Numbered from the stretch's first letter, positions 36,707-45,124 are shown. The stretch: 64,000 bases of DNA from Mycobacterium sp. IS-836 (GCF_001954275.1 NZ_MBEU01000021.1:62001-126000); one strand, 5' to 3'. Notes: a model not told the origin generated them from the sequence alone. Numbers and translations are program-made.

Positions 36707-37828
36707 TTGGACGCGGTACTAGGGCTATCACTGACGCCAACCACCGTCGGGTGGGTCCTCGCGGAGGGGCACGGCGCAGACGGCACCATCGCGGACCATC
36801 GGGAATTGGCACTGCAAGCGGGGCGTGGTGTGCGCGCGGTGAGCACCGCGGAGCAGGTGGCAGAAGAGGTATTGCGGGTGAACGCGCTGGCGGCCGCGGC
36901 CGAGCGTCACCTGCGCGTCATCGGAGTCACCTGGAACGACCAAGCATCCGCGCAGGCCGCCCTGCTCGTGGAAGCGCTGACCGACGCGGGTTTCCACAAC
37001 GTCGTGCCGGTTCGATTGCTCGATGCGGTCGAGACCCTGGCGCGCGCCATCGCACCCGTGATCGGTTACGACCAGACCGCGGTCTGCATCCTCGAGCATG
37101 AGTGGGCGACGGTCGTCATGGTCGACACCCATGACGACGAGACGCAAACAGTCGTCAAGCATGTGCGCGGCGGCTTCGACGGGCTGACCCAGTGGCTGAC
37201 CGGAATGTTCGAACGCAACGGGTGGCGTCCGGGCGGAGTCGTCGTCGTCGGGGCGGACGCCGATACCGGCGGACTATCCTGGCAACTCGAAAAGGCTTTA
37301 CCAGTACCGGTTTTCGCGCAAACTATGGCGCAAGTGACGGTGGCGCGGGGCGCGGCTCTGGCCGCCGCATCCAGCACCGACTTCACCGACGAGCAACTGG
37401 TAGCGCACATCAGCGAACCCGCCGCCGCGCCCGAGCGGAGTCGGCGGTTGTCCTACGCGGGGGCCATGACCGCGTTGGCCGCCGGCACGGTTACCTTCGT
37501 CGCGTCGGTCTCCCTCGCTCTGGGCATTCAGCTGGCGCCGGGCGCCCAGCCCGCGGGACCTAAGCACTCGGTGCACCCACCCACGCCGCAAGTCGCCGAG
37601 GCCGTCGCTCCCGCGGTCGCACCGCCCCGCGAAACCGAGCAGGCTGCCCCGCATTCCAAGGCGCCGGCCGGTGAGCCGGTTGCGGAGCCGGGAGCGCCGG
37701 ACGAACAGCAAGGCGTACCGGCGGAGCCGCAGCCCGAGCCGAATGGGCAGCCGTATCTGACCAGGATGCTCGAGCACATCCCCGGCGGTACCGGCGATTC
37801 CGGGCCGCACACGCCGACCCAGCCTTAA
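36707..37828 (+). CDS. Membrane-anchored actin-fold-like protein of a mycobacterial family (DUF7159-like, Rv1887-type, 373 aa)
   Basis: Conserved mycobacterial protein of unknown function. Residues 1-230 look like an HSP70/acetate-kinase-type fold: MDAVLGLSLTPTTVGWVLAEG, a later VCILEHEWATVVMVDT strand pair and GGVVVVGADADTGGLSW. One hydrophobic helix (LSYAGAMTALAAGTVTFVASVSLALGIQL, about 246-275) anchors it, and the last 95 residues are a Pro/Glu-rich tail likely outside the membrane. The start is a TTG at 36707, supported by the conserved MDAVLGLS opening. Its stop overlaps the convergent YceI gene by 4 bp. Confidence 0.78.
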   Translation: MDAVLGLSLTPTTVGWVLAEGHGADGTIADHRELALQAGRGVRAVSTAEQVAEEVLRVNALAAAAERHLRVIGVTWNDQASAQAALLVEALTDAGFHNVVPVRLLDAVETLARAIAPVIGYDQTAVCILEHEWATVVMVDTHDDETQTVVKHVRGGFDGLTQWLTGMFERNGWRPGGVVVVGADADTGGLSWQLEKALPVPVFAQTMAQVTVARGAALAAASSTDFTDEQLVAHISEPAAAPERSRRLSYAGAMTALAAGTVTFVASVSLALGIQLAPGAQPAGPKHSVHPPTPQVAEAVAPAVAPPRETEQAAPHSKAPAGEPVAEPGAPDEQQGVPAEPQPEPNGQPYLTRMLEHIPGGTGDSGPHTPTQP

Positions 37829-38397
37829 TCCCCGCGGCGCTTGCCTTTCGGGTGCACCGCCGTGAAGGACACCGTCACCTCGTCGGCAACCTGCACCGAG
37901 CCCATCAACAACGAATAGGGCTTGACGCCGTAATCGCTTTGGCGAACCAGGGATTCGGCAGACATTCGCCACGAATCACCGAGGTCCTCTGTGCGCAAGT
38001 CGATTACGTGTTCTCGCGACTTTCCTTTGATGTGCAGCTTGCCGGCGAGGCGGTACCCGTCGCCGGTCTTGTCGATGGCATCAGCATCAGCATCGGCGGC
38101 GAACCGGATCTCCGGAAATCGCCCGGCGTCCAACGACTTCAACGCGTTGGACCGGATCAAGGCCTTCTCGGGACCGGACAGGCCTTTGACGCCGCCGTCG
38201 CCGCGTAGCACCTCGAACGAGTCAGTCTCGACCGCGAGCTCGACGGCGACGGGTTCGGCGCCGGCCCAACTCACCGTGGCCCGCCACCGCGTCATCGCGA
38301 TGGTGAGCCGATGACCCATCCGCGCGGCCCTGCCCTTGACGCCGGTCCGAAGTAACAGCTCACCGTCGGATGCGTCCAGGTCCCACCGGTCGGTCAC
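37825..38397 (-). CDS. YceI-like lipid-binding protein (Rv1890c-type, 190 aa)
   Basis: YceI-family beta-barrel that binds isoprenoid or fatty amphiphiles. Recognisable segments are WDLDASDGELLLRTGVKGRAARMGHRLTI (residues 5-33), the mid strand PEIRFAADAD, and KLHIKGKSREHVIDLRTED, followed by the YGVKPYSLLMGSVQVADEVTVSF close. There is no signal peptide, so it may be cytosolic, unlike E. coli YceI. ATG at 38397, 25 bp after the AdhA stop, placing it third in the CYP125-ADH operon, where it could carry a sterol-like ligand (inference). Confidence 0.82.
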   Translation of the reverse strand: MTDRWDLDASDGELLLRTGVKGRAARMGHRLTIAMTRWRATVSWAGAEPVAVELAVETDSFEVLRGDGGVKGLSGPEKALIRSNALKSLDAGRFPEIRFAADADADAIDKTGDGYRLAGKLHIKGKSREHVIDLRTEDLGDSWRMSAESLVRQSDYGVKPYSLLMGSVQVADEVTVSFTAVHPKGKRRGD

Positions 38398-38422
38398 ACA
38401 CCGACCCTATTCGGGGCCTTGT

Positions 38423-39436
38423 TCACATGGTCAAAACGGTGCGGTAGTGCGCCCGGCCGCCTTCCAGCGCCGCATAGCCCTCCGCGGCTTGCGACAGCGG
38501 TAATTCCTCGATCCACGCCCGCACGCCGGACAAGACCGCGAAATGCATCGTGTCCTCGACGTCCTTGGCGGTCCCGGAGGGATGGCCGACAATGCTGACG
38601 CCCGGCGTTATCAGCTGCACCGGACTGATGGGCAGCGGTTCGGGCGTGACGCCGATCGTGACCAGTTCACCTTGGGGGAGTATGCCGCCAACCGTGGCGG
38701 CCATGGCCTTCGAATTGCCCGCCGTGGCCAGCACCACCGTCGCCCCGCCCAAGGCCTTCAGCGCCTCGGCGGGGTCGCTGGCCGTGGAGTCGATGTAGTG
38801 ATGGGCGCCAAGTTCCCGGGCATCATCGGCTTTGCCGGTACCGCGGTTGATCGCGATGGTCTCGAATCCCATTGCCCGGGCGAACTGGACCCCTAGGTGG
38901 CCCAGGCCGCCGACACCGAGTATTGCCACCCGATCGCCCGGCAGCGCCTTGGTGTGGCGTAAGGCGTTGTAGGTGGTCACGCCGGCACAACCCAATGGGG
39001 CGGCTTCGGCGTCGGAGAGCTCTGCCGGTATTCGGGCCAGAGCGCTGACCGGCACGGTCACCGACTCGGCGTAGCCGCCGGGATACTGCCAACTCGGCAC
39101 CTTGCCGTTCTCGCAGTGAATGAACTGGCCCTTTCGGCATTGATCGCAGTGGTAGCAGCATCCACCGAACCATCCCACCGCGACGCGATCGCCGATCGCG
39201 AAATCCTGGACGCCGTCGCCGATTTCAGCGATTTTGCCGGCGATTTCATGCCCGGGCGTCAGCGGCCACGACATGCCCGGAAAGCCACCCGCGACAAAAT
39301 GTGCGTCGGTGCCGCAAATGCCACACGCGGTAACCGTCAGACGAACCTCGTCGGGGCCCGGCGGCTTGGTTTCGACATCGACCAGTTCTAACGCTGCTCC
39401 AGCGGACTTTACGTGAACGGCTCGATGCGTGGGCAT
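38423..39436 (-). CDS. Zinc-dependent alcohol dehydrogenase (AdhA-like, 337 aa)
   Basis: Medium-chain dehydrogenase. Catalytic zinc ligands are Cys in GICGTD (about residue 41) and His-Glu in GHEIAGK (about 62-63), with a later Cys in GCAGVTTYNA; structural zinc is bound by the CCYHCDQCRKGQFIHC cluster near residues 93-108. The nucleotide site is LGVGGLGHLG near 175. ATG at 39436, only 10 bp after the CYP125-like stop, so the two are one transcript. Oxidation of a terminal sterol alcohol produced by the P450 is a reasonable guess; M. tuberculosis AdhA (346 aa) is a close family member by length. Confidence 0.88.
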   Translation of the reverse strand: MPTHRAVHVKSAGAALELVDVETKPPGPDEVRLTVTACGICGTDAHFVAGGFPGMSWPLTPGHEIAGKIAEIGDGVQDFAIGDRVAVGWFGGCCYHCDQCRKGQFIHCENGKVPSWQYPGGYAESVTVPVSALARIPAELSDAEAAPLGCAGVTTYNALRHTKALPGDRVAILGVGGLGHLGVQFARAMGFETIAINRGTGKADDARELGAHHYIDSTASDPAEALKALGGATVVLATAGNSKAMAATVGGILPQGELVTIGVTPEPLPISPVQLITPGVSIVGHPSGTAKDVEDTMHFAVLSGVRAWIEELPLSQAAEGYAALEGGRAHYRTVLTM

Positions 39437-39446
39437 GCGATTGATG

Positions 39447-40709
39447 CTAGTGCGCGACAGGGGATTTCGCCGCCCCGTTGGTGTGGTAGTCCACCTGCCA
39501 ATGCTTGATGCCGTTGAGCCACCCCGAGCGAAGCCGCTCGGGTTTGCCGATCGATTCCAGGTTGGGTATGCCGTCGGCGATCGCGTTGAAAATCAGGTCG
39601 ATCGTCATTCGCGCCAGGTTGGCGCCGATGCAGTAGTGCGCGCCGGTGCCGCCGAAACCCACGTGGGGGTTGGGATCGCGCAAGATGTTGAAGGTGAACG
39701 GGTCATCGAACACCTCCTCGTCGAAATTGGCGGAGCGGTACACCATCACGACCCGCTGGCCCTTCTTGATCTGCACGCCGGACAGTTCGTAGTCCTCCAG
39801 CGCAGTGCGCTGGAACGACGTGACCGGGGTGGCCCACCGGACGATCTCGTCGGCCGCGGTGGCGGGACGCTCCCTCTTGAACAGTTCCCACTGATCGGGG
39901 AAGTCGGTGAAGGCCATCATGCCCTGGGTGATGGAGTTGCGGGTCGTCTCGTTTCCGGCGACCGCCAGCAGAATGACGAAGAAGCCGAACTCGTCGTCGG
40001 ACAACTTGTGACCGTCGATGTCGGCCTCGATCAGCTTGGTGACGAGGTCATCGCCCGGGTTCTTCGCCCTGTCGGCGGCCATCTGCATGCCGTACATGAT
40101 GAGTTCGACGGAGGCGGTGATGGCGTCGTTGTTGGCGAACTCGGGGTCTTGGTCGCCGACCATCTCGTTGGACCAGTGGAAGAGTTTCTTGCGGTCTTCC
40201 TGCGGCACACCCATCAGGCCGGCGATGGCCTGCAACGGCAGCTCGCACGACACCTGTTCGACGAAGTCACCGGAGCCTTCGGCCGCCGCGGTCTCGACGA
40301 TGCGCCGGGCGCGCTCGGCGAGGTCTTCGCGCAGCCGTTCGATTGCTCGGGGAGTGAAGGCACGCGAAATGATCTTGCGTAAGCGCGTGTGCTGCGGCGC
40401 ATCCATATTGAGTAGGACGAACTTGCCACGCTCGACCTGCTCACCGACGGTGCCGTCCCGATAGCGCGGTATCGCGGTCTTTTGCAGGCTGGAGAAGATG
40501 TCGCTGCGCAGCGAGATCTCCTTGACGTCCTTGTGCTTGGACACCACCCAGAAACCGCCGTCGTCGAAACCGCCGGCCCCGAGGGGTTGCTCGTTCCACC
40601 AGATCGGCGCAGTCCTGCGGAGCTCGGCCAGCTCTTCCACCGGCAGCCGCTCGGCGTGAACGTCCGGGTCGGTGAAATCGAACCCTGGAGGCAGATTGGG
40701 GGTTGGCAT
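39447..40709 (-). CDS. cyp125: Cytochrome P450 CYP125-family paralogue (420 aa)
   Basis: Very close to the steroid C26/C27 monooxygenase CYP125 of M. tuberculosis, which oxidises the cholesterol side chain. It opens MPTPNLPPGFDFTDPD, has the I-helix AVAGNETTRNSITQGMMAF, ExxR region, RSGWLNGIKHWQVDY end and heme motif FGGTGAHYCIGANLAR with the ligand Cys near residue 365. The main CYP125 lies in the igr operon in other mycobacteria, so this is probably a second copy, as in M. marinum and M. smegmatis. ATG at 40709 matches CYP125; 87 upstream in-frame codons are not homologous. A KstR-like operator lies 15 bp upstream. Confidence 0.93.
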   Translation of the reverse strand: MPTPNLPPGFDFTDPDVHAERLPVEELAELRRTAPIWWNEQPLGAGGFDDGGFWVVSKHKDVKEISLRSDIFSSLQKTAIPRYRDGTVGEQVERGKFVLLNMDAPQHTRLRKIISRAFTPRAIERLREDLAERARRIVETAAAEGSGDFVEQVSCELPLQAIAGLMGVPQEDRKKLFHWSNEMVGDQDPEFANNDAITASVELIMYGMQMAADRAKNPGDDLVTKLIEADIDGHKLSDDEFGFFVILLAVAGNETTRNSITQGMMAFTDFPDQWELFKRERPATAADEIVRWATPVTSFQRTALEDYELSGVQIKKGQRVVMVYRSANFDEEVFDDPFTFNILRDPNPHVGFGGTGAHYCIGANLARMTIDLIFNAIADGIPNLESIGKPERLRSGWLNGIKHWQVDYHTNGAAKSPVAH

Positions 40710-40723
40710 GAACCACTCCTCGA

Positions 40724-40737
40724 TACGACGTGTTCTA
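40724..40737. promoter_or_regulatory. KstR-like operator upstream of cyp125 paralogue
   Basis: TACGACGTGTTCTA matches TnnAACnnGTTnnA at every fixed position except one (GAC for AAC in the left half). It sits 15 bp upstream of the P450 start codon and shares ACGTGTTCTAGT with the perfect site near 43780. KstR is the cholesterol-responsive repressor; binding here is inference. Confidence 0.6.
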
Positions 40738-40896
40738 GTGCCAATAAACCATTGCAACACCCCGGTTGGGAAGCACCGAAGCAAGATCGACACCACGAAC
40801 TGCAACATGTTCAGCGGCGATGAATTTTCGTGACGCCGGCGGTCTGCACCAGTGAGCACCGACCAACAGGACCGAGCAAACGAAAGGGCGTGACCG

Positions 40897-41496
40897 ATGC
40901 GCATCGTGCTGAGCGACTTCATGAGCCTCGACGGCGTCGTCCAAGCACCGGGCGGACAGGGCGAAGACACCGACGGCGGATTCGCGCACGGCGGCTGGTC
41001 GATGCCCTACTTCGACCCCGAAACGATGGGCGCGGCCGTCACCGAGACCATGGCCATCACGGATGCGCTGCTGTTCGGCCGGCGCACCTGGCAGACCATG
41101 GCCGCGGCCTGGCCGGACCGCGCCGGTGATCCGTTCGCCGACCGAATGAACGAGATTCCCAAATACGTTGCGTCCCGCACGCTCACACCGGACGACCTCA
41201 CCTGGCCTGCCTCGCATCTGTTACCCGCCGGCGACGCGATCGGCGCCATCCGCCGGCTGCGAGCGCAGAGCGGCGGCGCGATTCAGGTCATGGGCAGCGC
41301 GTCGTTGGCCGCGCAGCTGATCGACCACGACCTGGTCGACGAGTACCGGCTGATGATCGAGCCGATCCTGCTCGGTGGGGGCAAGCGGGTGTTTCCCAGC
41401 GACGGCCGGGCCCGCGCACTCGAGCTGGTTTCCGTCACCACGACCGGCACCGGCGTTCTAATCTGCACCTACCGTCCGGCCAACCATTCGGAGTAG
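40897..41496 (+). CDS. Dihydrofolate reductase/RibD-C-like protein (199 aa)
   Basis: DHFR-fold reductase of the RibD C-terminal type, NADPH-dependent by family, with unknown substrate. It starts MRIVLSDFMSLDGVVQAPGG, contains ALLFGRRTWQTMAAAWPD near residue 58-75, the phosphate-binding IQVMGSASLAAQLI near 130, and DEYRLMIEPILLGGGKRVF. It is not the essential DfrA. ATG at 40897 with GAAAGGGCGTGACC upstream. Divergent from the CYP125-like operon, so its promoter may overlap the KstR-like site region. Confidence 0.85.
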   Translation: MRIVLSDFMSLDGVVQAPGGQGEDTDGGFAHGGWSMPYFDPETMGAAVTETMAITDALLFGRRTWQTMAAAWPDRAGDPFADRMNEIPKYVASRTLTPDDLTWPASHLLPAGDAIGAIRRLRAQSGGAIQVMGSASLAAQLIDHDLVDEYRLMIEPILLGGGKRVFPSDGRARALELVSVTTTGTGVLICTYRPANHSE

Positions 41497-41581
41497 GGCC
41501 CCCGGAAGCAATACGACCTTGTGGCCCGCGGCTCAATGGATATGCTTTGGTGCAGGTCACCGGCGACAAGTGGGGTGGAAC

Positions 41582-41980
41582 ATGATTCGGGCACTGCTCA
41601 GCGCCGCTTCGATAGCGGGCATCACGATCGGCATGGCACCGTGCGCGGCCGCCGGTTACGACGGCGACGTGCCTGGGATGAACTATCAGGCTTCGCTGGG
41701 GGCGCCCTGCGATAACTACGAGCGCTTCATCTTCGGGCGAGGACCAAGCGGCCAGGCCGAGGCCTGTCATTTCCCGCCCCCGAACCAGTTCCCCGCGGCC
41801 ACCACCGGCTACTGGGTCATCTCCTACCCCCTGTATGGGGTGCAGCAAGCCGGCGCGAAGTGCCCGGGCCCGCAAGCGGCGGCACAGTCGGACCGCGGGC
41901 TTCCGATGCTGTGCCTGGGAGATCAGGGCTGGCAAGAGGGATGGTTCACCGGGGCAGGGTTCTTCCCGCCCTCTTCGTAG
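41582..41980 (+). CDS. Exported protein, Rv1891-type (132 aa)
   Basis: Small secreted mycobacterial protein. Signal peptide MIRALLSAASIAGITIGMAPCAAA, then a mature domain with four Cys (APCDNYERF, EACHFPPP, AKCPGPQ, MLCLGDQGW) likely forming two disulphides, and an aromatic C-terminus. The ATG at 41582 follows a GTGGAAC site; an earlier in-frame TTG would place the signal out of position. It starts the same three-gene order as Rv1891-Rv1892-Rv1893. Function unknown. Confidence 0.82.
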   Translation: MIRALLSAASIAGITIGMAPCAAAGYDGDVPGMNYQASLGAPCDNYERFIFGRGPSGQAEACHFPPPNQFPAATTGYWVISYPLYGVQQAGAKCPGPQAAAQSDRGLPMLCLGDQGWQEGWFTGAGFFPPSS

Positions 41981-41991
41981 CGGGTCGGCCG

Positions 41992-42282
41992 ATGAATGAC
42001 GTCCGCCCCGTCCAAGCATCGATCCCGCGGTGGCTGCGCTTTGTTCTCGCGTCCGATCGCACGGGCTCGGCGTGGTACATCGGGGCCGGCTTCTTCTTCG
42101 CCCCATTGCTCGCGGTGCTGTCGCCGTGGCCCGCAGTCACCGCCGTACTGTGGGGGATCATCGGCGTCGCAGGGTTATGGCTGGGCCTGCTCGGCGTGGC
42201 GATGGCCATCGGCCTGGCGCGAATATTGCGGTCCGGCGCCGAGATTCCGGAAGACTACTGGCGGAGCCTGGTCAACTACTGA
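41992..42282 (+). CDS. Small membrane protein, Rv1892-type (96 aa)
   Basis: Predicted inner-membrane protein with two hydrophobic helices (about residues 27-45 and 48-75) separated by SPWPAV, preceded by a basic N-terminus (RWLRFVLASDRTGSAWYIGAGFFFAPLLAVL). ATG at 41992, 11 bp after the stop of the exported protein gene. It converts to a short cytosolic tail ending YWRSLVNY. No function known; synteny with M. tuberculosis supports it as a real gene. Confidence 0.78.
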   Translation: MNDVRPVQASIPRWLRFVLASDRTGSAWYIGAGFFFAPLLAVLSPWPAVTAVLWGIIGVAGLWLGLLGVAMAIGLARILRSGAEIPEDYWRSLVNY

Positions 42283-42324
42283 GCGAGCGGGTCGCCAGGC
42301 GCCCCGTCTAGAGTCGTACCCAAC

Positions 42325-42360
42325 GTCCTGCAACGCATCCTGCAACACGTCCTGCAACCA
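42325..42360 (+). repeat. Three 12-bp repeats upstream of the Rv1893-type gene
   Basis: GTCCTGCAACGC, ATCCTGCAACAC and GTCCTGCAACCA stand head to tail at 42325-42360, sharing TCCTGCAAC. They end 12 bp before the start codon at 42373, in front of the AAGGGAG ribosome site. Possible binding site or slippage product. Confidence 0.7.
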
Positions 42361-42372
42361 AGGGAGACTCCG

Positions 42373-42603
42373 ATGGCCATCACCGCCAAAGATGTGGTCG
42401 ACGCCGCCAGGGACATCGCGACCAATGCCGTCGAAAAGACTTCGGACATCGTCGAACACGCCAGCGACATCCTCCGCGGCGACATCGCCGGGGGTGCCAG
42501 CGGCATCGTTCACAATTCGATCGACATCGCGACACACGCGGTCGACCGGGCGAAAGAGGTGTTCACCGGCAAGGGCGCGGTCGACGTCGACGACGACGAG
42601 TAG
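42373..42603 (+). CDS. Small conserved alpha-helical protein, Rv1893-type (76 aa)
   Basis: Short, very helical, charged protein: AITAKDVVDAARDIATNAVEKTSDIVEHASDIL, then a GDIAGGASGIVHNSIDIATHAVDRAKEVF segment and an acidic DVDDDE tail. The heptad-like spacing of Ala, Ile and Val suggests an amphipathic coiled coil. ATG at 42373 with GGGAG upstream. Stop lies 6 bp from the convergent nitronate monooxygenase stop. Function unknown. Confidence 0.78.
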   Translation: MAITAKDVVDAARDIATNAVEKTSDIVEHASDILRGDIAGGASGIVHNSIDIATHAVDRAKEVFTGKGAVDVDDDE

Positions 42604-42609
42604 CCGCCG

Positions 42610-43740
42610 CTAGACGGTGGCGGCCTCGTTGAGCTCGTCGAGCCTGTTCGTCGCCTCCAGGTACTCCTGCACCCAGCGTTCGATGACCGTCGAGGTCTTT
42701 TCCACCTTGCTGAACTGGCCGACCACCTGGCCAACGGGATTGAACGCGACGTCGACGGTCTCGTTCGGGTACTTGTTCGTGGCCCGCACCGCCATGCCGG
42801 AAACCATGTACTGCAACGGCATTCCCAGTGGCTTCGGGTTGTCGGCCTGCTCCCACGCCTCGGTCCAGTCGTTGCGTAGCATCCGGGCGGGCTTACCGGT
42901 GAACGAACGGCTGCGGACGGTGTCCCGGCTGCTGGCCTTGGCGTACGCCGCCTGCTGAACCGGCGTGTTCGAGGCTTCCTCGACCATCAGCCACTGCGAT
43001 CCGGTCCACGCACCCTGGGCGCCCAGCGCCAGTGCCGCCGCGATCTGCTGGCCACTGCCGATGCCGCCCGCCGCCAGCACCGGCACCGGGGCGACCTCCT
43101 TGATGACCTGCGGCCACAACACAATTGAGCCCACCTCGCCGCAGTGACCGCCGGCCTCGCCGCCCTGCGCGATGATGATGTCGACGCCCGCATCGGCGTG
43201 CTTGCGGGCCTGCGACGGCGAGCCGCACAGCGCGGCGACCTTGAGCCCGGCGTCGTGGATGTGCTTGATCATGTCGGCCGGCGGGGTGCCGAGCGCGTTG
43301 GCGATCATCTTGACTTTCGGGTGCTTCAGCGCCAATTCGACCTGCGGGGTGGCCGTCGCCTCGGTCCAGCCCAGCAACTGCAGGGTGTCCTCGTCGGCGT
43401 TCTCCACTGGCACGCCGTGATCGGCGAGGATCTTCTTCGCGAAGTCGAGGTGCTCCTGTGGCACCATCTTGCGCAGCGTGTCGGCCAGCTCCTCGGCGGA
43501 CAGGTGCGAGTCCATGCCCTCGTACTTATTCGGGATCACGATGTCGACGCCGTAGGGGTGGTCGCCGATGTTCTCGTCGATCCAGTTGAGCTCGATCTCG
43601 AGCTGCTCGGGTGTGAAGCCCACGGCGCCGAGCACGCCGAACCCCCCGGCCTTGCTGACAGCCACCACGACGTCGCGGCAGTGGGTGAAGGCGAAGATCG
43701 GGAACTCGATGCCGAGTTCATCGCAGATAGGGGTGTGCAT
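42610..43740 (-). CDS. Nitronate monooxygenase family FMN protein (Rv1894c-type, 376 aa)
   Basis: TIM-barrel FMN enzyme of the 2-nitropropane dioxygenase family. Core motifs include FPIFAFTHCRDVVVAVSKAGGFGVLGAVGFTPEQLE (residues 13-47), VDIIIAQGGEAGGHCGEVGS with the phosphate-binding Gly-rich loop, and VLAAGGIGSGQQIAAALALGAQGAWTGS. Length equals Rv1894c. A perfect KstR motif sits 37 bp upstream of its ATG (43740), so it is probably sterol-induced, whatever its substrate. Relatives of this family include enoyl-reductase-like and nitronate-oxidising members. Confidence 0.87.
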   Translation of the reverse strand: MHTPICDELGIEFPIFAFTHCRDVVVAVSKAGGFGVLGAVGFTPEQLEIELNWIDENIGDHPYGVDIVIPNKYEGMDSHLSAEELADTLRKMVPQEHLDFAKKILADHGVPVENADEDTLQLLGWTEATATPQVELALKHPKVKMIANALGTPPADMIKHIHDAGLKVAALCGSPSQARKHADAGVDIIIAQGGEAGGHCGEVGSIVLWPQVIKEVAPVPVLAAGGIGSGQQIAAALALGAQGAWTGSQWLMVEEASNTPVQQAAYAKASSRDTVRSRSFTGKPARMLRNDWTEAWEQADNPKPLGMPLQYMVSGMAVRATNKYPNETVDVAFNPVGQVVGQFSKVEKTSTVIERWVQEYLEATNRLDELNEAATV

Positions 43741-43776
43741 ACCAACTCCTGGAAAGCTTGATCGACGCTATGGAAC

Positions 43777-43790
43777 TGAAACGTGTTCTA
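43777..43790. promoter_or_regulatory. KstR operator upstream of the nitronate monooxygenase gene
   Basis: TGAAACGTGTTCTA is a perfect match to TnnAACnnGTTnnA. It lies 37 bp upstream of the Rv1894c-type start codon. I recall the M. tuberculosis orthologue being listed in the KstR regulon, which fits; that should be verified. Confidence 0.8.
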
Positions 43791-43863
43791 GTTTAGTACG
43801 CACCCCCTTGACGAGGCCAGCCGCCCCTCGCCAGCGTCCCGGAACTACGACGCGTCGCCGATG

Positions 43864-44325
43864 TCAGAACACCACGGTGTGGGCCACCCACAAGATCAGG
43901 AACGCGAGGATGCAACCGACGCAGACCAGATGATCGCGGCAGATGGAGCGCGCCAGGCGGGTCTGCCCGGGCGGGCTGTCGGTGCGGCGCCCGAGCCGAA
44001 CGGCATCGGGAACGGTCTGGGTCAGTGCCAGCATGATCGGGATGCCCGCGAGCAACGCCGACGTCACCAGCAGCCAGGCGGGGTCGTGCCCGCGCGTGGC
44101 CTGAAACCCCAACGCGCCCAACAGGATAAGCATCACCAGGGCGATCAGCCGGTTCATCGGTCGCGACGTGGTCGTCGCCCGGTGGTAATACGCGGCGATG
44201 GACGCGAGCACCGCCTCGGGCAGTTCGCCACCGCCGCGGTGCCGGAGAACCTGGGCATCGAAAATCAGATCCATCCATAAGACGGCGAAAAGGAACCCGC
44301 CGCACGCCGCAAGTAAGGGGGCCAC
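43864..44325 (-). CDS. Integral membrane protein, four helices (153 aa)
   Basis: Unknown membrane protein. Hydrophobic helices lie near residues 3-25 (LLAACGGFLFAVLWMDLIFDAQ), 58-78 (LIALVMLILLGALGF), 85-103 (AWLLVTSALLAGIPIMLAL) and 132-152 (LVCVGCILAFLILWVAHTVVF). Between the third and fourth comes a polar loop with Arg pairs. GTG start at 44325. Divergent from the FabG3-like gene with 58 bp between. No family recognised. Confidence 0.72.
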   Translation of the reverse strand: MAPLLAACGGFLFAVLWMDLIFDAQVLRHRGGGELPEAVLASIAAYYHRATTTSRPMNRLIALVMLILLGALGFQATRGHDPAWLLVTSALLAGIPIMLALTQTVPDAVRLGRRTDSPPGQTRLARSICRDHLVCVGCILAFLILWVAHTVVF

Positions 44326-44383
44326 CGGTCATCCACCTCCGCTTCGCCCAGGCGCTCCGCCTCAATTGTTAGCCTGACCCGTC

Positions 44384-45124
44384 ATGGGACGAGTGGATGA
44401 CAAGGTTGCACTGATCAGCGGCGCGGCGAGGGGGATGGGCGCCTCGCACGCCCGGCTGCTCGTGGCCGAGGGCGCCAAGGTGGTGATCGGCGACATCCTC
44501 GACGACGAGGGCAAGGCGCTGGCCGACGAGCTCGGCGCCGCGGCGCGCTACGTCCATCTCGATGTGACGAATCCCGAGCAATGGGCGGCGGCTGCTGCCA
44601 CGGCTGAGGAAGAGTTCGGCAAGCTCAATGTCTTGGTCAACAACGCCGGAATCATGAACTACGGCCCGCTCAAGACCTTCGACCTGACCAAGTGGCGGCA
44701 GATCCTCGACGTCAACGTCACCGGAACGCTGTTGGGCATCCAAGCGGTGATCGATCCGATGACCGCCGCCGGCGGGGGCTCGATCGTCAACGTGTCGTCC
44801 ATCGAGGGCCTGCGCGGTGCGGCGTGGGTGCACGGGTACGTGACCTCCAAGTGGGCGGTCCGCGGCCTAACCAAGTCCGCCGCACTGGAATTGGCGCCGC
44901 AGCACATCCGCGTCAACTCCATTCACCCCGGTTTCATCCGCACCCCGATGACCGCCAAACTTCCGCAGGATCTGCTCAACATCCCGCTCGGACGGCCGGG
45001 GGAGGCGCAGGAGGTGTCGATGTTCGTGCTCTTCCTCGCCAGCGACGAATCCTCGTACGCGACCGCGGCCGAGTTCGTCATGGACGGCGGCTTGATCGCC
45101 GACGTTTCACACAAGGCCGAGTAA
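44384..45124 (+). CDS. FabG3-like 3alpha/20beta-hydroxysteroid dehydrogenase (246 aa)
   Basis: Classical SDR strongly resembling M. tuberculosis FabG3 (Rv2002), an NADH-linked hydroxysteroid dehydrogenase. Matches include RGMGASHARLLVAEGAKVVIGDILDDEGKA, ARYVHLDVT, and IRVNSIHPGFIRTPMT. Active-site Ser is in NVSSIEGL and Tyr-Lys in HGYVTSKWAVRGL. Asp in GDI supports NAD(H). The C-terminus is about 14 residues shorter than FabG3. ATG at 44384. Another member of a possible sterol set near the CYP125-like operon; it lacks an obvious KstR site of its own. Confidence 0.87.
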   Translation: MGRVDDKVALISGAARGMGASHARLLVAEGAKVVIGDILDDEGKALADELGAAARYVHLDVTNPEQWAAAAATAEEEFGKLNVLVNNAGIMNYGPLKTFDLTKWRQILDVNVTGTLLGIQAVIDPMTAAGGGSIVNVSSIEGLRGAAWVHGYVTSKWAVRGLTKSAALELAPQHIRVNSIHPGFIRTPMTAKLPQDLLNIPLGRPGEAQEVSMFVLFLASDESSYATAAEFVMDGGLIADVSHKAE

